Shown here in pieces: positions 24,099 through 30,411 of a DNA stretch of 30,411 nucleotides. The translations under genes and the position numbers were made by a program. The notes beneath the pieces are model-generated. The model searched no databases and was not told the origin of the DNA. It worked only from the letters and a program-made list of their open reading frames with translations. The stretch's first letter is position 1. The number at the start of each line of letters is the position of its first letter. Source of the stretch: JAFLCM01 sp964510955 (GTDB lineage Bacteria > Planctomycetota > Phycisphaerae > Phycisphaerales > UBA1924); NCBI GenBank assembly GCA_964510955.1, contig CAZEDW010000047.1, positions 1 to 30,411 on the forward strand, written 5' to 3'.

Positions 24099-24707
24099 TC
24101 AGGGGTCCTGCGGCGCCTGCACCTCGCGACGCTCCACCGTGACGTAGCCGGTGTACGCGGCGATCGAGATGCGGAAGGCGTCACCGACCGACGACACGTC
24201 GATGGTGCCGCTGGCCGGGTCCGAGCCGGTCAGGGTGGTGACGGGGCCGCCGAGTTCGTCGAAGACCAGGAGGTTTCCGCCGGAGATGCTGACGCCGGAG
24301 ATGGACGATCCGCCGAAGCGCTCGTCGTCGAGGTTGCGGCTCAGCGGCTCGGTCGGCCGGGCGGGGTCGTACATGGCGTTGGCGGCCAGGTCGAGCACGC
24401 TGCCGGTCGGCTCGGCCAGCGTGTAGCCGTTGCCGGCCACGAAGCTGTAGCTGGCGGTGCCGGTGCGCTTGGCGATGTGCCCGAAGTCGATGACGCGCCG
24501 GGCCTGGTAGGCCATGGCGTCGGCCTGCACAAAGGCGATGTCCGAGACGATCAGCCGCACCGCGGCCTGCACGCGCAGGCCGTTGGTCTGGGTCATCGCG
24601 GGGATGACCATGGCGCCGGCGATGCCCATGACCGCGACGGTCACCAGGACCTCCGCGAGGGTGAAGGCGCGCCGGGAGCGGGGGTTGACGGGTGAGCAAG
24701 CCGGCAT
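24099..24707 (-). CDS. Prepilin-like protein (GspH/FimT type)
   Basis: A 202-residue prepilin. The type III leader is 14 residues, ending RRA before FTLAEVLVTVAVMGIAGAMVIPAM; Glu19 is at the +5 position. The residue before the cut is Ala rather than the usual Gly. The long hydrophobic helix is followed by a region (about 45-75, VRLIVSDIAFVQADAMAYQ) of the GspH/minor-pilin type and a beta-rich C-terminus. It would be processed by a prepilin peptidase not found in this window and probably forms the tip or a minor part of the fibre. GGAG precedes the ATG by 9 bases. It sits between the small membrane protein and pilM. Confidence 0.9.
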   Translation of the reverse strand: MPACSPVNPRSRRAFTLAEVLVTVAVMGIAGAMVIPAMTQTNGLRVQAAVRLIVSDIAFVQADAMAYQARRVIDFGHIAKRTGTASYSFVAGNGYTLAEPTGSVLDLAANAMYDPARPTEPLSRNLDDERFGGSSISGVSISGGNLLVFDELGGPVTTLTGSDPASGTIDVSSVGDAFRISIAAYTGYVTVERREVQAPQDP

Positions 24708-24786
24708 GGTGATGAGCTCCGTCGGCCTCCAGGGTTCGTGTGCGTTCGAGCCGGCATTCCCACCGCCGCCGGCAGAGAGCCGCGGG

Positions 24787-25104
24787 TTACTGGGCGAGCT
24801 CGACCTTGGGCATCGCGGTCACCTTCACCTCGAAGCCGCCCTTGTCCAGGCGCTGCTGCAGCGACTGGAGTTTGGCGCCCATGTCTTCAAGAACCTTGAT
24901 CATCCGCGCACGCTGGTCGGAGGCGTTGGGCACGCCGAACGACTCGGGCGTCACCGCGCGCTGGGCCAGCGCTTCGCTGGGCTGGGGCGTGCCCACCGTC
25001 CCACGCAGCAGGTGCAGCGCGAGCAGGGCGGCGATCAGCGTGAGCACGCCGTTGAGGTAGCGCCCGGACGCGGGTTGAGAGTTCGTGGTGCTTGTGGTGG
25101 CCAT
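24787..25104 (-). CDS. Small membrane-anchored protein of unknown function in the pilus locus
   Basis: A 105-residue protein: a short polar start, one hydrophobic segment (about 18-37, LNGVLTLIAALLALHLL), and a periplasmic part with an amphipathic coiled coil (about 63-88, DQRARMIKVLEDMGAKLQSLQQRL). GGAG lies 8 bases before the ATG. The topology fits an N-in, C-out bitopic protein. I do not recognise a family; it has no prepilin leader. Its place between two pilin genes suggests a role in pilin handling or assembly, but that is inference. Confidence 0.75.
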   Translation of the reverse strand: MATTSTTNSQPASGRYLNGVLTLIAALLALHLLRGTVGTPQPSEALAQRAVTPESFGVPNASDQRARMIKVLEDMGAKLQSLQQRLDKGGFEVKVTAMPKVELAQ

Positions 25105-25376
25105 GGATCGGACTCCGCCCCCCGGCGTGTTGGAACGGTGCGTACCGGTAGGTCATCGGACGTTGTGCCGACCGGTTTGAGGCGAGCGGCGCGGAATCGA
25201 CCCGCTTGGCTCGACGCAACCGGCCACGACGATCGCGACGGTCCGATATGCCGCCGCGCTGGCGGCGCACGGCGATCGCTCGCGGAGACCGCGCGAGTTC
25301 GGGTTGTCGGAGTGACTTCGAATGAGGCCCGGGGCCTCGGCGCGGCGCTCAGCGCCCGGCACGCGCGGCTCGAGCC

Positions 25377-25844
25377 TCACTGCGGCTCGTTGGACAGTCG
25401 GTCGGCCTGGCGGTCGTAGCCGGCGGCGTAGACCGAGAGCTTCTCGGGACTGCTCGACAGACTGAAATACCAGCCGTTCACGCTCGTGGGCGCTTCGGCG
25501 GCCGCGGTGGCGCCGTCACCGGCGATCAGCAGCGTCCGGCCCGTGTACGGATTGATCGGTTCTTCCTTGAGGTACATGTCCGAGACCAAGACGCCCCACC
25601 CGTTGTGCGTGCCTCCGGCGCTCATGGGAGCGCCGGGGTCGGACGTCGGGAACCGCCCGGCGTTGCCGGCACGGTACAGCTCGATCTGGTTCTCGACCTG
25701 CTGGAGCTGGCGCATCAGCGCGGACTTGACGGCCATGGTGCTGGCGTCGGCGAACCGCGGCACCACGATCGCGGCGAGGATCCCGAGGATCACCACCACG
25801 ATCAGGATTTCAACCAGCGTGAACGCTCGCCTTGCTTGCGTCAT
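25377..25844 (-). CDS. GspG-like prepilin (second copy)
   Basis: A 155-residue prepilin: leader MTQARRA (Ala7 at the cleavage site), then FTLVEILIVVVILGILAAIVVPRFADAS, with Glu12 at +5. The globular part carries QVENQIELYRAGNAGRFPT and a NPYTGRTLL segment, which are features of GspG-type pseudopilins. It shares its core and its NGWG..VS..YL and NGWY stretches with the neighbouring 25966-26478 pilin and is clearly a paralogue. It would form part of the pilus fibre. The 25105-25376 gap after it contains only short GC palindromes. Confidence 0.92.
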   Translation of the reverse strand: MTQARRAFTLVEILIVVVILGILAAIVVPRFADASTMAVKSALMRQLQQVENQIELYRAGNAGRFPTSDPGAPMSAGGTHNGWGVLVSDMYLKEEPINPYTGRTLLIAGDGATAAAEAPTSVNGWYFSLSSSPEKLSVYAAGYDRQADRLSNEPQ

Positions 25845-25867
25845 GTTCGGGTCCCCGGGCAGTTCAT

Positions 25868-25930
25868 CAAATCGGGCGGCACCCCGTCAGGGAGGCCGCC
25901 CGTGTATCAGGTCCGGGCCTTCAGCCCGGC
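25868..25930 (-). terminator. Tandem hairpins between the two GspG-like pilin genes
   Basis: On the minus strand, downstream of the first pilin stop, a 6-base-pair stem (25913-25918 with 25924-25929) is followed by a 7-base-pair stem (25874-25880 with 25895-25901) and then GATTTG. The T-run is weak, so partial termination or 3'-end mRNA protection is more likely than full termination. Confidence 0.45.
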
Positions 25931-25965
25931 GTTATGCGATGCAGTGCGAGCGGTGCAGCCCGTCA

Positions 25966-26478
25966 TTACGGGGTGGTGCCGCCGCTGCCGCCGGAGCCGC
26001 CGGAGCCGCCGGAGGCGGGCGTGGTGCTGAAGCCGTCCTCGTGGGCGAGGAGCTTCTGCGTGGCGTTGTAGGCGGCGGCGAAGACCGAGCCGTTGGTGGT
26101 GCTGTAGTACCAGCCGTTGTCGCTGGAGCGGGTCTCGCCCAGCGCGGCCGACTCGTCACCCTGAACGATCTTGGCCTTGCCGGTGTAGCCGTTGACCGGC
26201 GCGTCCTTGAGGTACTGGGCCGAGACCAGGGCGCCCCAGCCGTCGTTGGCGGCGCCGTTGGCAAAGGTGTTATCGATGGTGTGGGGGTAGGCGCCGTTGT
26301 TCTTGACGCGGTACAGCTCGACCTGCGACGTGATGGTCTGGAGCTGAGACTGCAGCGCGCCCTTGACCGCCTCGGACGAGGCGTTGGTGAACTGGGGCAC
26401 CACGATGGCGGCCAGGATGCCCAGGATCACCACGACGATCAGAATCTCGACGAGCGTGAAACCCTTGTTGTTCCGCAT
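25966..26478 (-). CDS. GspG-like major prepilin candidate with Gly-Ser tail
   Basis: A 170-residue prepilin with a very short leader (MRNNKG, Gly6 at the cut) followed by FTLVEILIVVVILGILAAIVVPQF; Glu11 is at +5. The globular part (QLQTITSQVELYRVKNNGAYPH, VNGYTGKAKI, DNGWYYSTTNG) is GspG-like. The C-terminus ends in a GGSGGSGGSGG tract encoded by a ggagccgcc-type triplet repeat (about 25978-26015). AGGAG stands 7 bases before the ATG at 26478, which decides this start over the much longer open frame to 26730. Being first in the locus with a strong ribosome site and followed by hairpins, it is the best candidate for the main fibre subunit. Confidence 0.93.
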   Translation of the reverse strand: MRNNKGFTLVEILIVVVILGILAAIVVPQFTNASSEAVKGALQSQLQTITSQVELYRVKNNGAYPHTIDNTFANGAANDGWGALVSAQYLKDAPVNGYTGKAKIVQGDESAALGETRSSDNGWYYSTTNGSVFAAAYNATQKLLAHEDGFSTTPASGGSGGSGGSGGTTP

Positions 26479-26888
26479 GACGAACTCCTCATTCGCCCGC
26501 CGGCGTTCGGGGCCGACAAGGCCGTTTTCCGCGCGAAGCCAGGAGCCTTCACTCTCCGGCGCTCCCGTGCAGGGCCCGCGCCGGACGCTCCTTCTCTCCC
26601 GGGCTTCGCGCTGAGCACCGGGGACGACACAGTTCGACGGGCCGCGCTGGGCCCCGCCCGCCGATCGACCCCACCCGGGGTCATCCGGAGCATCGGCCAT
26701 AGCCACGTCGGACTTGATCGCCGCTCGCACGCGGCACCGCGGGCGACGCGGAATTGTCGACGCTGACGTGTCTCACGCTGTTCTCGGTCCCACCCAACCT
26801 CGGCAATATGAGCCCGGGTCACGCCGACCCCGGAGCAACCGCGCATCCCGTCAGGGCTGCGACATCCCGCGCAACCGTCACAACCTGT
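26479..26888. other. Intergenic region upstream of the pilus locus
   Basis: This 410-base stretch separates map (stop at 26889) from the first pilin gene and should contain the pilus promoter. On the minus strand I see a GC-rich leader with a CGGCGC/GCGCCG stem around 26560-26586. I do not see a convincing sigma-70 or sigma-54 promoter, nor a T-run terminator for map. The pilin frame is open back to 26730, but that stretch does not resemble a protein domain. Confidence 0.4.
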
Positions 26889-27767
26889 TCAAGCGGTCAG
26901 GATTTCGGCGCCGCTCGACGTGACGAGCACTGTCCGTTCTTCGTGGCACGCCAGAGCGCCGGACGCGGTCCGGATCGTCCAGCCGTCGGGCTGGACGCGG
27001 ACGCGGGATCGGCAGCGCGGGCCCGGGTCTTTTCCCTTCAGCCAGGCCCCGGGGCCGTCCAGTGTGAGGATCGGCTCCACGGCGATGACCATCCCTTCGC
27101 GGAGGACGAAATCTCCGCCGGTGAACCCCGTCCAGAAAGCGGGCGCGTTGGGGGGCTCGTGCAGCTCGCGTCCCACGCCGTGACCCACGTACTCGGTCAC
27201 CAGGCCCATCCCCGCGCGCTCGGTCAGGCGCTCGGCCTCGGTGGCGATCTGGCTCCACGCGACACCGGGACGCATGAGCGCGATGCAGCGGGCGAGCACC
27301 GCGCGGGTCATGCGTACCAGCCGTTCGGCGGCCTGAGTATTGGTCTCGGTGGGGTGCCAGGAATCTTCAAGCCCACGGGGAGACTCGTGCTCAGGGCCCG
27401 GGATAACCAGCGAGGCCGCCACGTCGGAGCACCAGCCGTCGAGCCGGAGGCCCACGTCGATGCCGACGAGGTCGCCCGGGCGGAGCACCCGCGGGCCGGG
27501 CACGCCGTGGACCGCTTCCTCGTTCACGCTCACACAGCAGACCGAGGGGAACGGCGGGGCCTGCCCCTGGCGGTACCCGGAGAAAAGCGGCTCGGCGTGC
27601 AGCTCGGCGATCTTGCCGGCCACCGCGGCGGCGATTGATTCGGTGGTGACCCCCGCCGAGCAGGTCTTGAGGCCTGAGATCAGTGCTCTTGCGGCGGCAA
27701 AGCCCGCCGCTCGGAGTCCGCGGAGGTCCTCCGCGGTGCGGACGGTCGAAGGGACGTGCTGGAGCAA
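26889..27767 (-). CDS. map: Type I methionine aminopeptidase (TTG start)
   Basis: A 292-residue cytosolic metalloprotease that removes the initiator methionine from new proteins. The five metal ligands can be placed: Asp104 (GIDVG), Asp115 (CSDVA), His196 (GHGVGRELHE), Glu231 (AVEPI) and Glu277 (HEERTVLV). Substrate-binding His87 and His203 are also present. TTG at 27767 is the likely start: the homologous region begins within a few residues of it (TVRTAEDLRGLRAAG), GAGAGAG lies just upstream, and no ATG or GTG occurs nearby. Insertions around 125-140 (PEHESPRGLEDSWHPTE) and 240-250 make it longer than the usual 250-265. It follows secY after 131 bases, a common arrangement. Confidence 0.93.
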   Translation of the reverse strand: MLQHVPSTVRTAEDLRGLRAAGFAAARALISGLKTCSAGVTTESIAAAVAGKIAELHAEPLFSGYRQGQAPPFPSVCCVSVNEEAVHGVPGPRVLRPGDLVGIDVGLRLDGWCSDVAASLVIPGPEHESPRGLEDSWHPTETNTQAAERLVRMTRAVLARCIALMRPGVAWSQIATEAERLTERAGMGLVTEYVGHGVGRELHEPPNAPAFWTGFTGGDFVLREGMVIAVEPILTLDGPGAWLKGKDPGPRCRSRVRVQPDGWTIRTASGALACHEERTVLVTSSGAEILTA

Positions 27768-27898
27768 AGCTCTCTCTCGCTGTCCGGACGTGGGGGTGCG
27801 GCGCCGACGGGTCAACCGAGAGAACGCGACCCCGGCCCATCTCGGGCGGGGATCTGGCGGCGCCTGAACAGCCGCCGCTCGCGGGCCTGTTCGGTGGC

Positions 27899-29332
27899 CT
27901 AGGCGAGACGCCCGCGGATGCGGGGGCCGCGTCCGCCGTGCTCGGCGCCGCCGAGGAAGCCGGCGTAGTTCCGCATGAGCAGGTTGGCCTCGATGCGCTG
28001 GATGAAGTCCAGCCCGACGCTGACGACGATGAGCAGGCCGGTGCCGCCCAGGAACTGCGACACGTCGAAGGGGATGGCCATGCTGGTGTTGATGACGGTG
28101 GGCAGCAGGGCGATGATCGCCAGGAAGCCTGCGCCGACGTAGGTGACGCGCTCCATGACGGTCTCGAGGTACTCGGCGGTGCGCGGGCCGGGGCGCAGGC
28201 CGGGGATGAAGCTGCCGTGGTCGCGGAGCTGCTTGCTCATGTCCTCGGGGTTGAACTGGACGGTGGTCCAGAAGTAGCTGAAGAAGTAGATGAGGACGAT
28301 CTCGCTGATGATGTTGAGGTACTGGCCGTGGGCGAAGTTGTCGCTGAGCCATGCGGTGGATGCGTGCCACCAACCCGTCGAGTCGGCGGACATGTCCTTC
28401 AGCTGCGCGAAGATGACGCTGGGGAAGATCATCAGCGAGCTGGCGAAGATGACGGGCATCACGCCGCCGTGGTTGATGCGGAGGGGGAGGAAGCTGCGCT
28501 GGCCGCCGAAGACCTTGCGTCCGCGGGTGTGCTTGGCCTGCTGGATGGGGATGCGGCGCTGGGCGACGGTCATGAGGACCGCGCCGGCGGTGACGAAGAC
28601 GAAGCCCGCCGCCAGCGCGATGACCCCCATCCACGACATCGTCGGCTCGCCGTTGGGCGGGGCGCCGTTGATAGCCTGAACGAAGGAGAGCTCGCGGATG
28701 GGGCTGTTGCCGACGACCCAGCCGACGGCGTGGGGCATGCGGGCCAGGATGCCGGCGGTGATGATGAGCGACACGCCGTTACCGATGCCGTACTTGTCGA
28801 TCTGCTCGCCCAGCCACATGAGGAAGACGCAGCCGGCGGTCATGCTGGTGACGGCCATGGCCCACCAAAGCGGGTTGGTGGCCCAGTTGGCGTACACGAG
28901 GCCGCTGCGGCTGATGTAGGTCAGCCAGCCGATGCCCTGGAGGATGCAGAGGCCGACGGTGGCGTAGCGCGTCCATTCCTGGATCTGCTGGCGACCGGTG
29001 GGGCCTTCTTCCTGCTTCTTCTTCAGCGGCGGCCAAACGCTGGCGGCCAACTGGAAAATGATGCCGGCGGAGATGTAGGGCATGATGCCAAGGCCGAACA
29101 CCGTGGAGTGGCTGAACGACCCGCCGGAGAAGACGCTCATGAACGCGCCGATGCGTCCCAGGGCGCTGCCGGAGGTCGCCTGCTGCTCGAAGAACTTCTC
29201 GAGCTGCGACTGGTCGACGCCGGGCACGGGGATCCAGAACCCGATGCGGTACACCGCCAGCATGGCGATAGTGAACAGCACCTTGTTGCGGAGTTCCTTG
29301 ATCCGGAAGATGTTGGCGAAAGCCTGGAGCAT
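27899..29332 (-). CDS. secY: Protein translocase subunit SecY
   Basis: A 477-residue, ten-helix inner-membrane channel of the Sec pathway. Recognisable segments are FRIKELRNKVLFTIAMLAVY at the start, GLGIMPYISAGIIFQL (helix 2b), GNGVSLIITAGIL, the loop RRIPIQQAK that contacts SecA and the ribosome, and the FYTYFW-like FFSYFWTTVQFNPEDMSKQL before the last helices. It is about 35-40 residues longer than E. coli SecY, mostly from insertions in the external loops (about residues 205-230 and 320-345). The C-terminal tail is Gly/Arg-rich. The gene ends with TAG and starts 151 bases after rplO; no strong ribosome site is visible. Confidence 0.97.
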   Translation of the reverse strand: MLQAFANIFRIKELRNKVLFTIAMLAVYRIGFWIPVPGVDQSQLEKFFEQQATSGSALGRIGAFMSVFSGGSFSHSTVFGLGIMPYISAGIIFQLAASVWPPLKKKQEEGPTGRQQIQEWTRYATVGLCILQGIGWLTYISRSGLVYANWATNPLWWAMAVTSMTAGCVFLMWLGEQIDKYGIGNGVSLIITAGILARMPHAVGWVVGNSPIRELSFVQAINGAPPNGEPTMSWMGVIALAAGFVFVTAGAVLMTVAQRRIPIQQAKHTRGRKVFGGQRSFLPLRINHGGVMPVIFASSLMIFPSVIFAQLKDMSADSTGWWHASTAWLSDNFAHGQYLNIISEIVLIYFFSYFWTTVQFNPEDMSKQLRDHGSFIPGLRPGPRTAEYLETVMERVTYVGAGFLAIIALLPTVINTSMAIPFDVSQFLGGTGLLIVVSVGLDFIQRIEANLLMRNYAGFLGGAEHGGRGPRIRGRLA

Positions 29333-29466
29333 GCGGGGAGAGTCGGTGGTGGGCGGCGAGTGACGACGGGCGTCCTGAAGGCCTCAGGTCCTGGGGCGGG
29401 AAGGGTAGCGCCGTCCGTGGGCTGCGAATCAGGATCGGGCGTGACCCGGCGCGGATCGAAGTGTCC

Positions 29467-29481
29467 CTCCCCGGCGGGGAG
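29467..29481 (-). other. Small hairpin directly after rplO
   Basis: CTCCCC and GGGGAG with a 3-base loop form a 6-base-pair stem 2 bases after the rplO stop. There is no T-run, so it is not a canonical terminator; it may stabilise or attenuate the rplO–secY transcript. Confidence 0.3.
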
Positions 29482-29483
29482 AA

Positions 29484-30197
29484 TCAGCCCTGGGCCGGCG
29501 GGGCCTTGGGAGCCTTCTCGGGCTTGGGGGCCTTCTCGCTCTTGGCGGGTTTGGTGTCCGGAGCGGCTCCCTCGGCGGCGGGGGCACCGTCGCCCTTGGC
29601 CTTCTTTCCGCCCTTGGCGGGCTTGTCGAAGGTCTTTGCCGCCCGGAGCTTGGGCTTCTTGGTGAGGTTCTTGGGGCGACGATCGTCGGAGTTTCGGTCG
29701 ATCCCGCGGACCTGGTCGCGGCGGGTGCCGATCTCGGTGACGCTGCCGCCGGCGGCGGTCACGGCCTTGCGGACCGAATCGGTCACGCGCTCGGCGGTGA
29801 TTTCGAGCTTGACGCCAAGGCCCTTGCCCTGGAGTTTCTTCATGTCGCCCAGAACCTTGAGCGGACGCTTGGTGTCACGGACCAGGCCGGCCTCGATGAG
29901 GCGGGCGGCGTTGACCACGCCGCCTTTGGCGAACATGGGGTGCAGCAGGATCGTGCCGAGGTTGACCGACCAGAACCGGGTGGTGAAGCCGGCGTTGGTG
30001 AAGCCCATCTTGGCCAGGCGCCGGAAGAACGGCATCTGACCGCCCTCGAACGCGCGCTTGGCGGCATAGCCCGAGCGCGTGGAGGCGCCCTTGTGGCCCA
30101 TGCCGGCGGTCTTGCCGTGCCCGGAGCCTTCGCCGCGACCGATGCGCTTGCGGGCCTTGTACTTTCCGGCCAGAGCCGTTACTTCGTGGATCATCAT
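29484..30197 (-). CDS. rplO: Large-subunit ribosomal protein L15 with long C-terminal tail
   Basis: A 237-residue protein. Residues 1-155 are a normal L15: the basic RIGRGEGSGHGKTAGMGHKG start, FEGGQMPFFRRLAKMGF and the C-terminal LEITAERVTDSVRKAVTAAGGSVTEI fold. About 80 further residues form a tail rich in Lys, Ala, Pro and Glu that is probably disordered; usual L15 length is 145-150. L15 binds 23S rRNA late in 50S assembly. AGGA lies about 11 bases upstream of the first of two adjacent ATG codons. The order with secY downstream is the standard spc operon arrangement. Confidence 0.96.
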   Translation of the reverse strand: MMIHEVTALAGKYKARKRIGRGEGSGHGKTAGMGHKGASTRSGYAAKRAFEGGQMPFFRRLAKMGFTNAGFTTRFWSVNLGTILLHPMFAKGGVVNAARLIEAGLVRDTKRPLKVLGDMKKLQGKGLGVKLEITAERVTDSVRKAVTAAGGSVTEIGTRRDQVRGIDRNSDDRRPKNLTKKPKLRAAKTFDKPAKGGKKAKGDGAPAAEGAAPDTKPAKSEKAPKPEKAPKAPPAQG

Positions 30198-30306
30198 GGC
30201 GTTGATTCCTGACTAGCAGCGTTCGATTCGTGTTCTGGAGCGGCTTCGGACGGGCGGGGACCTTCTCGTTCGGCGAAAGCGGGACGGCTGTGGATGAGCC
30301 CTGTGA

Positions 30307-30411
30307 TCAGGAGGCGGCGGGCTCGGAAGCGCCGCCCTCGGCGGGGGCCGGGGCATCGCTCTGGGGGGCCGGGCCGCGGCCGCGACCGCGACCACCGCCG
30401 CCACCGAAGCC
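30307..30411 (-). CDS. C-terminal end of an upstream gene, probably ribosomal protein S5
   Basis: The last 34 codons of a gene cut by the window edge. The visible tail is Gly/Arg-rich then Ala/Pro/Glu-rich (GFGGGGGRGRGRG, then a Pro/Ala/Ser end) and stops with TGA. No folded domain is present, so family cannot be read directly. Position upstream of rplO suggests rpsE, since rpmD (L30), which usually intervenes, would not have such a tail. The 109 bases between it and rplO contain nothing else I can name. Confidence 0.5.
   Translation of the reverse strand, partial: GFGGGGGRGRGRGPAPQSDAPAPAEGGASEPAAS

Noticed and set aside
26479..26730. N-terminal extension of the first pilin
   Set aside because: A prepilin leader must be short; ATG 26478 has AGGAG upstream and gives the normal leader MRNNKG.
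26889..28634. A 581-residue protein covering map and part of secY
   Set aside because: The part above 27767 is antisense-frame text within secY; map homology begins at the TTG.
29467..29481. Terminator after rplO
   Set aside because: Short stem without a T-run, and secY follows in the same operon.
1..30411. CRISPR array or insertion sequence
   Set aside because: No regularly spaced repeats and no transposase; the only mobile-type gene is the serine recombinase.

Overview
The window is a GC-rich bacterial chromosome segment that looks like Planctomycetota, most likely Phycisphaerae. Three things suggest this: a DUF2924–recombinase cassette, an outer-membrane beta-barrel of a kind I associate with planctomycetes, and a type IV pilus locus lying next to rplO–secY–map. 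The taxonomic call is inference from gene content; no rRNA marker is present.

Layout: (1) 1–3303, plus strand, is a small accessory block. A HARE-HTH winged-helix protein, a DUF2924 protein and a large serine recombinase sit in one tightly spaced operon. The recombinase is broken by an in-frame TAG at codon 30, where the family normally has Gln. Clusters of inverted repeats lie on both sides of the block. (2) 3473–3649, minus strand, is tRNA-Ser(CGA) with its own terminator and probable promoter; the accessory block lies at its 3' side. (3) 3699–4649 is one plus-strand gene of unknown function. (4) 4691–6906, minus strand, holds a beta-barrel outer-membrane protein with a clear terminator and promoter, and a possible GT-B glycosyltransferase-like gene. 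(5) 6933–26478, minus strand, is a large type IV pilus / type II secretion-like locus. Read in the direction of transcription it runs: two GspG-like pilins, a small membrane protein, a third prepilin, pilM, pilN, pilO, a PilP/GspC-like gene, secretin, TPR lipoprotein, histidine kinase, response regulator, HD-GYP protein, STAS protein, PilB/GspE ATPase, PilC/GspF, and a secreted M1 aminopeptidase with HEAT repeats. (6) 26889–30411, minus strand, is the end of the spc ribosomal operon: a partial gene (probably rpsE), rplO, secY and map.

In the pilus locus PilM/N/O/P would form the inner-membrane alignment complex, PilB and PilC would drive assembly, the secretin and TPR lipoprotein would form and stabilise the outer-membrane pore, and the three prepilins would build the fibre. 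The most notable feature is that a complete signalling chain (kinase, receiver, HD-GYP, STAS) is joined to the PilB ATPase by four successive ATGA stop/start overlaps. This suggests a dedicated phosphorelay / c-di-GMP control unit for the assembly motor. No PilT retraction ATPase and no prepilin peptidase are present in the window, so whether this is a retractile pilus or a secretion pseudopilus is open.
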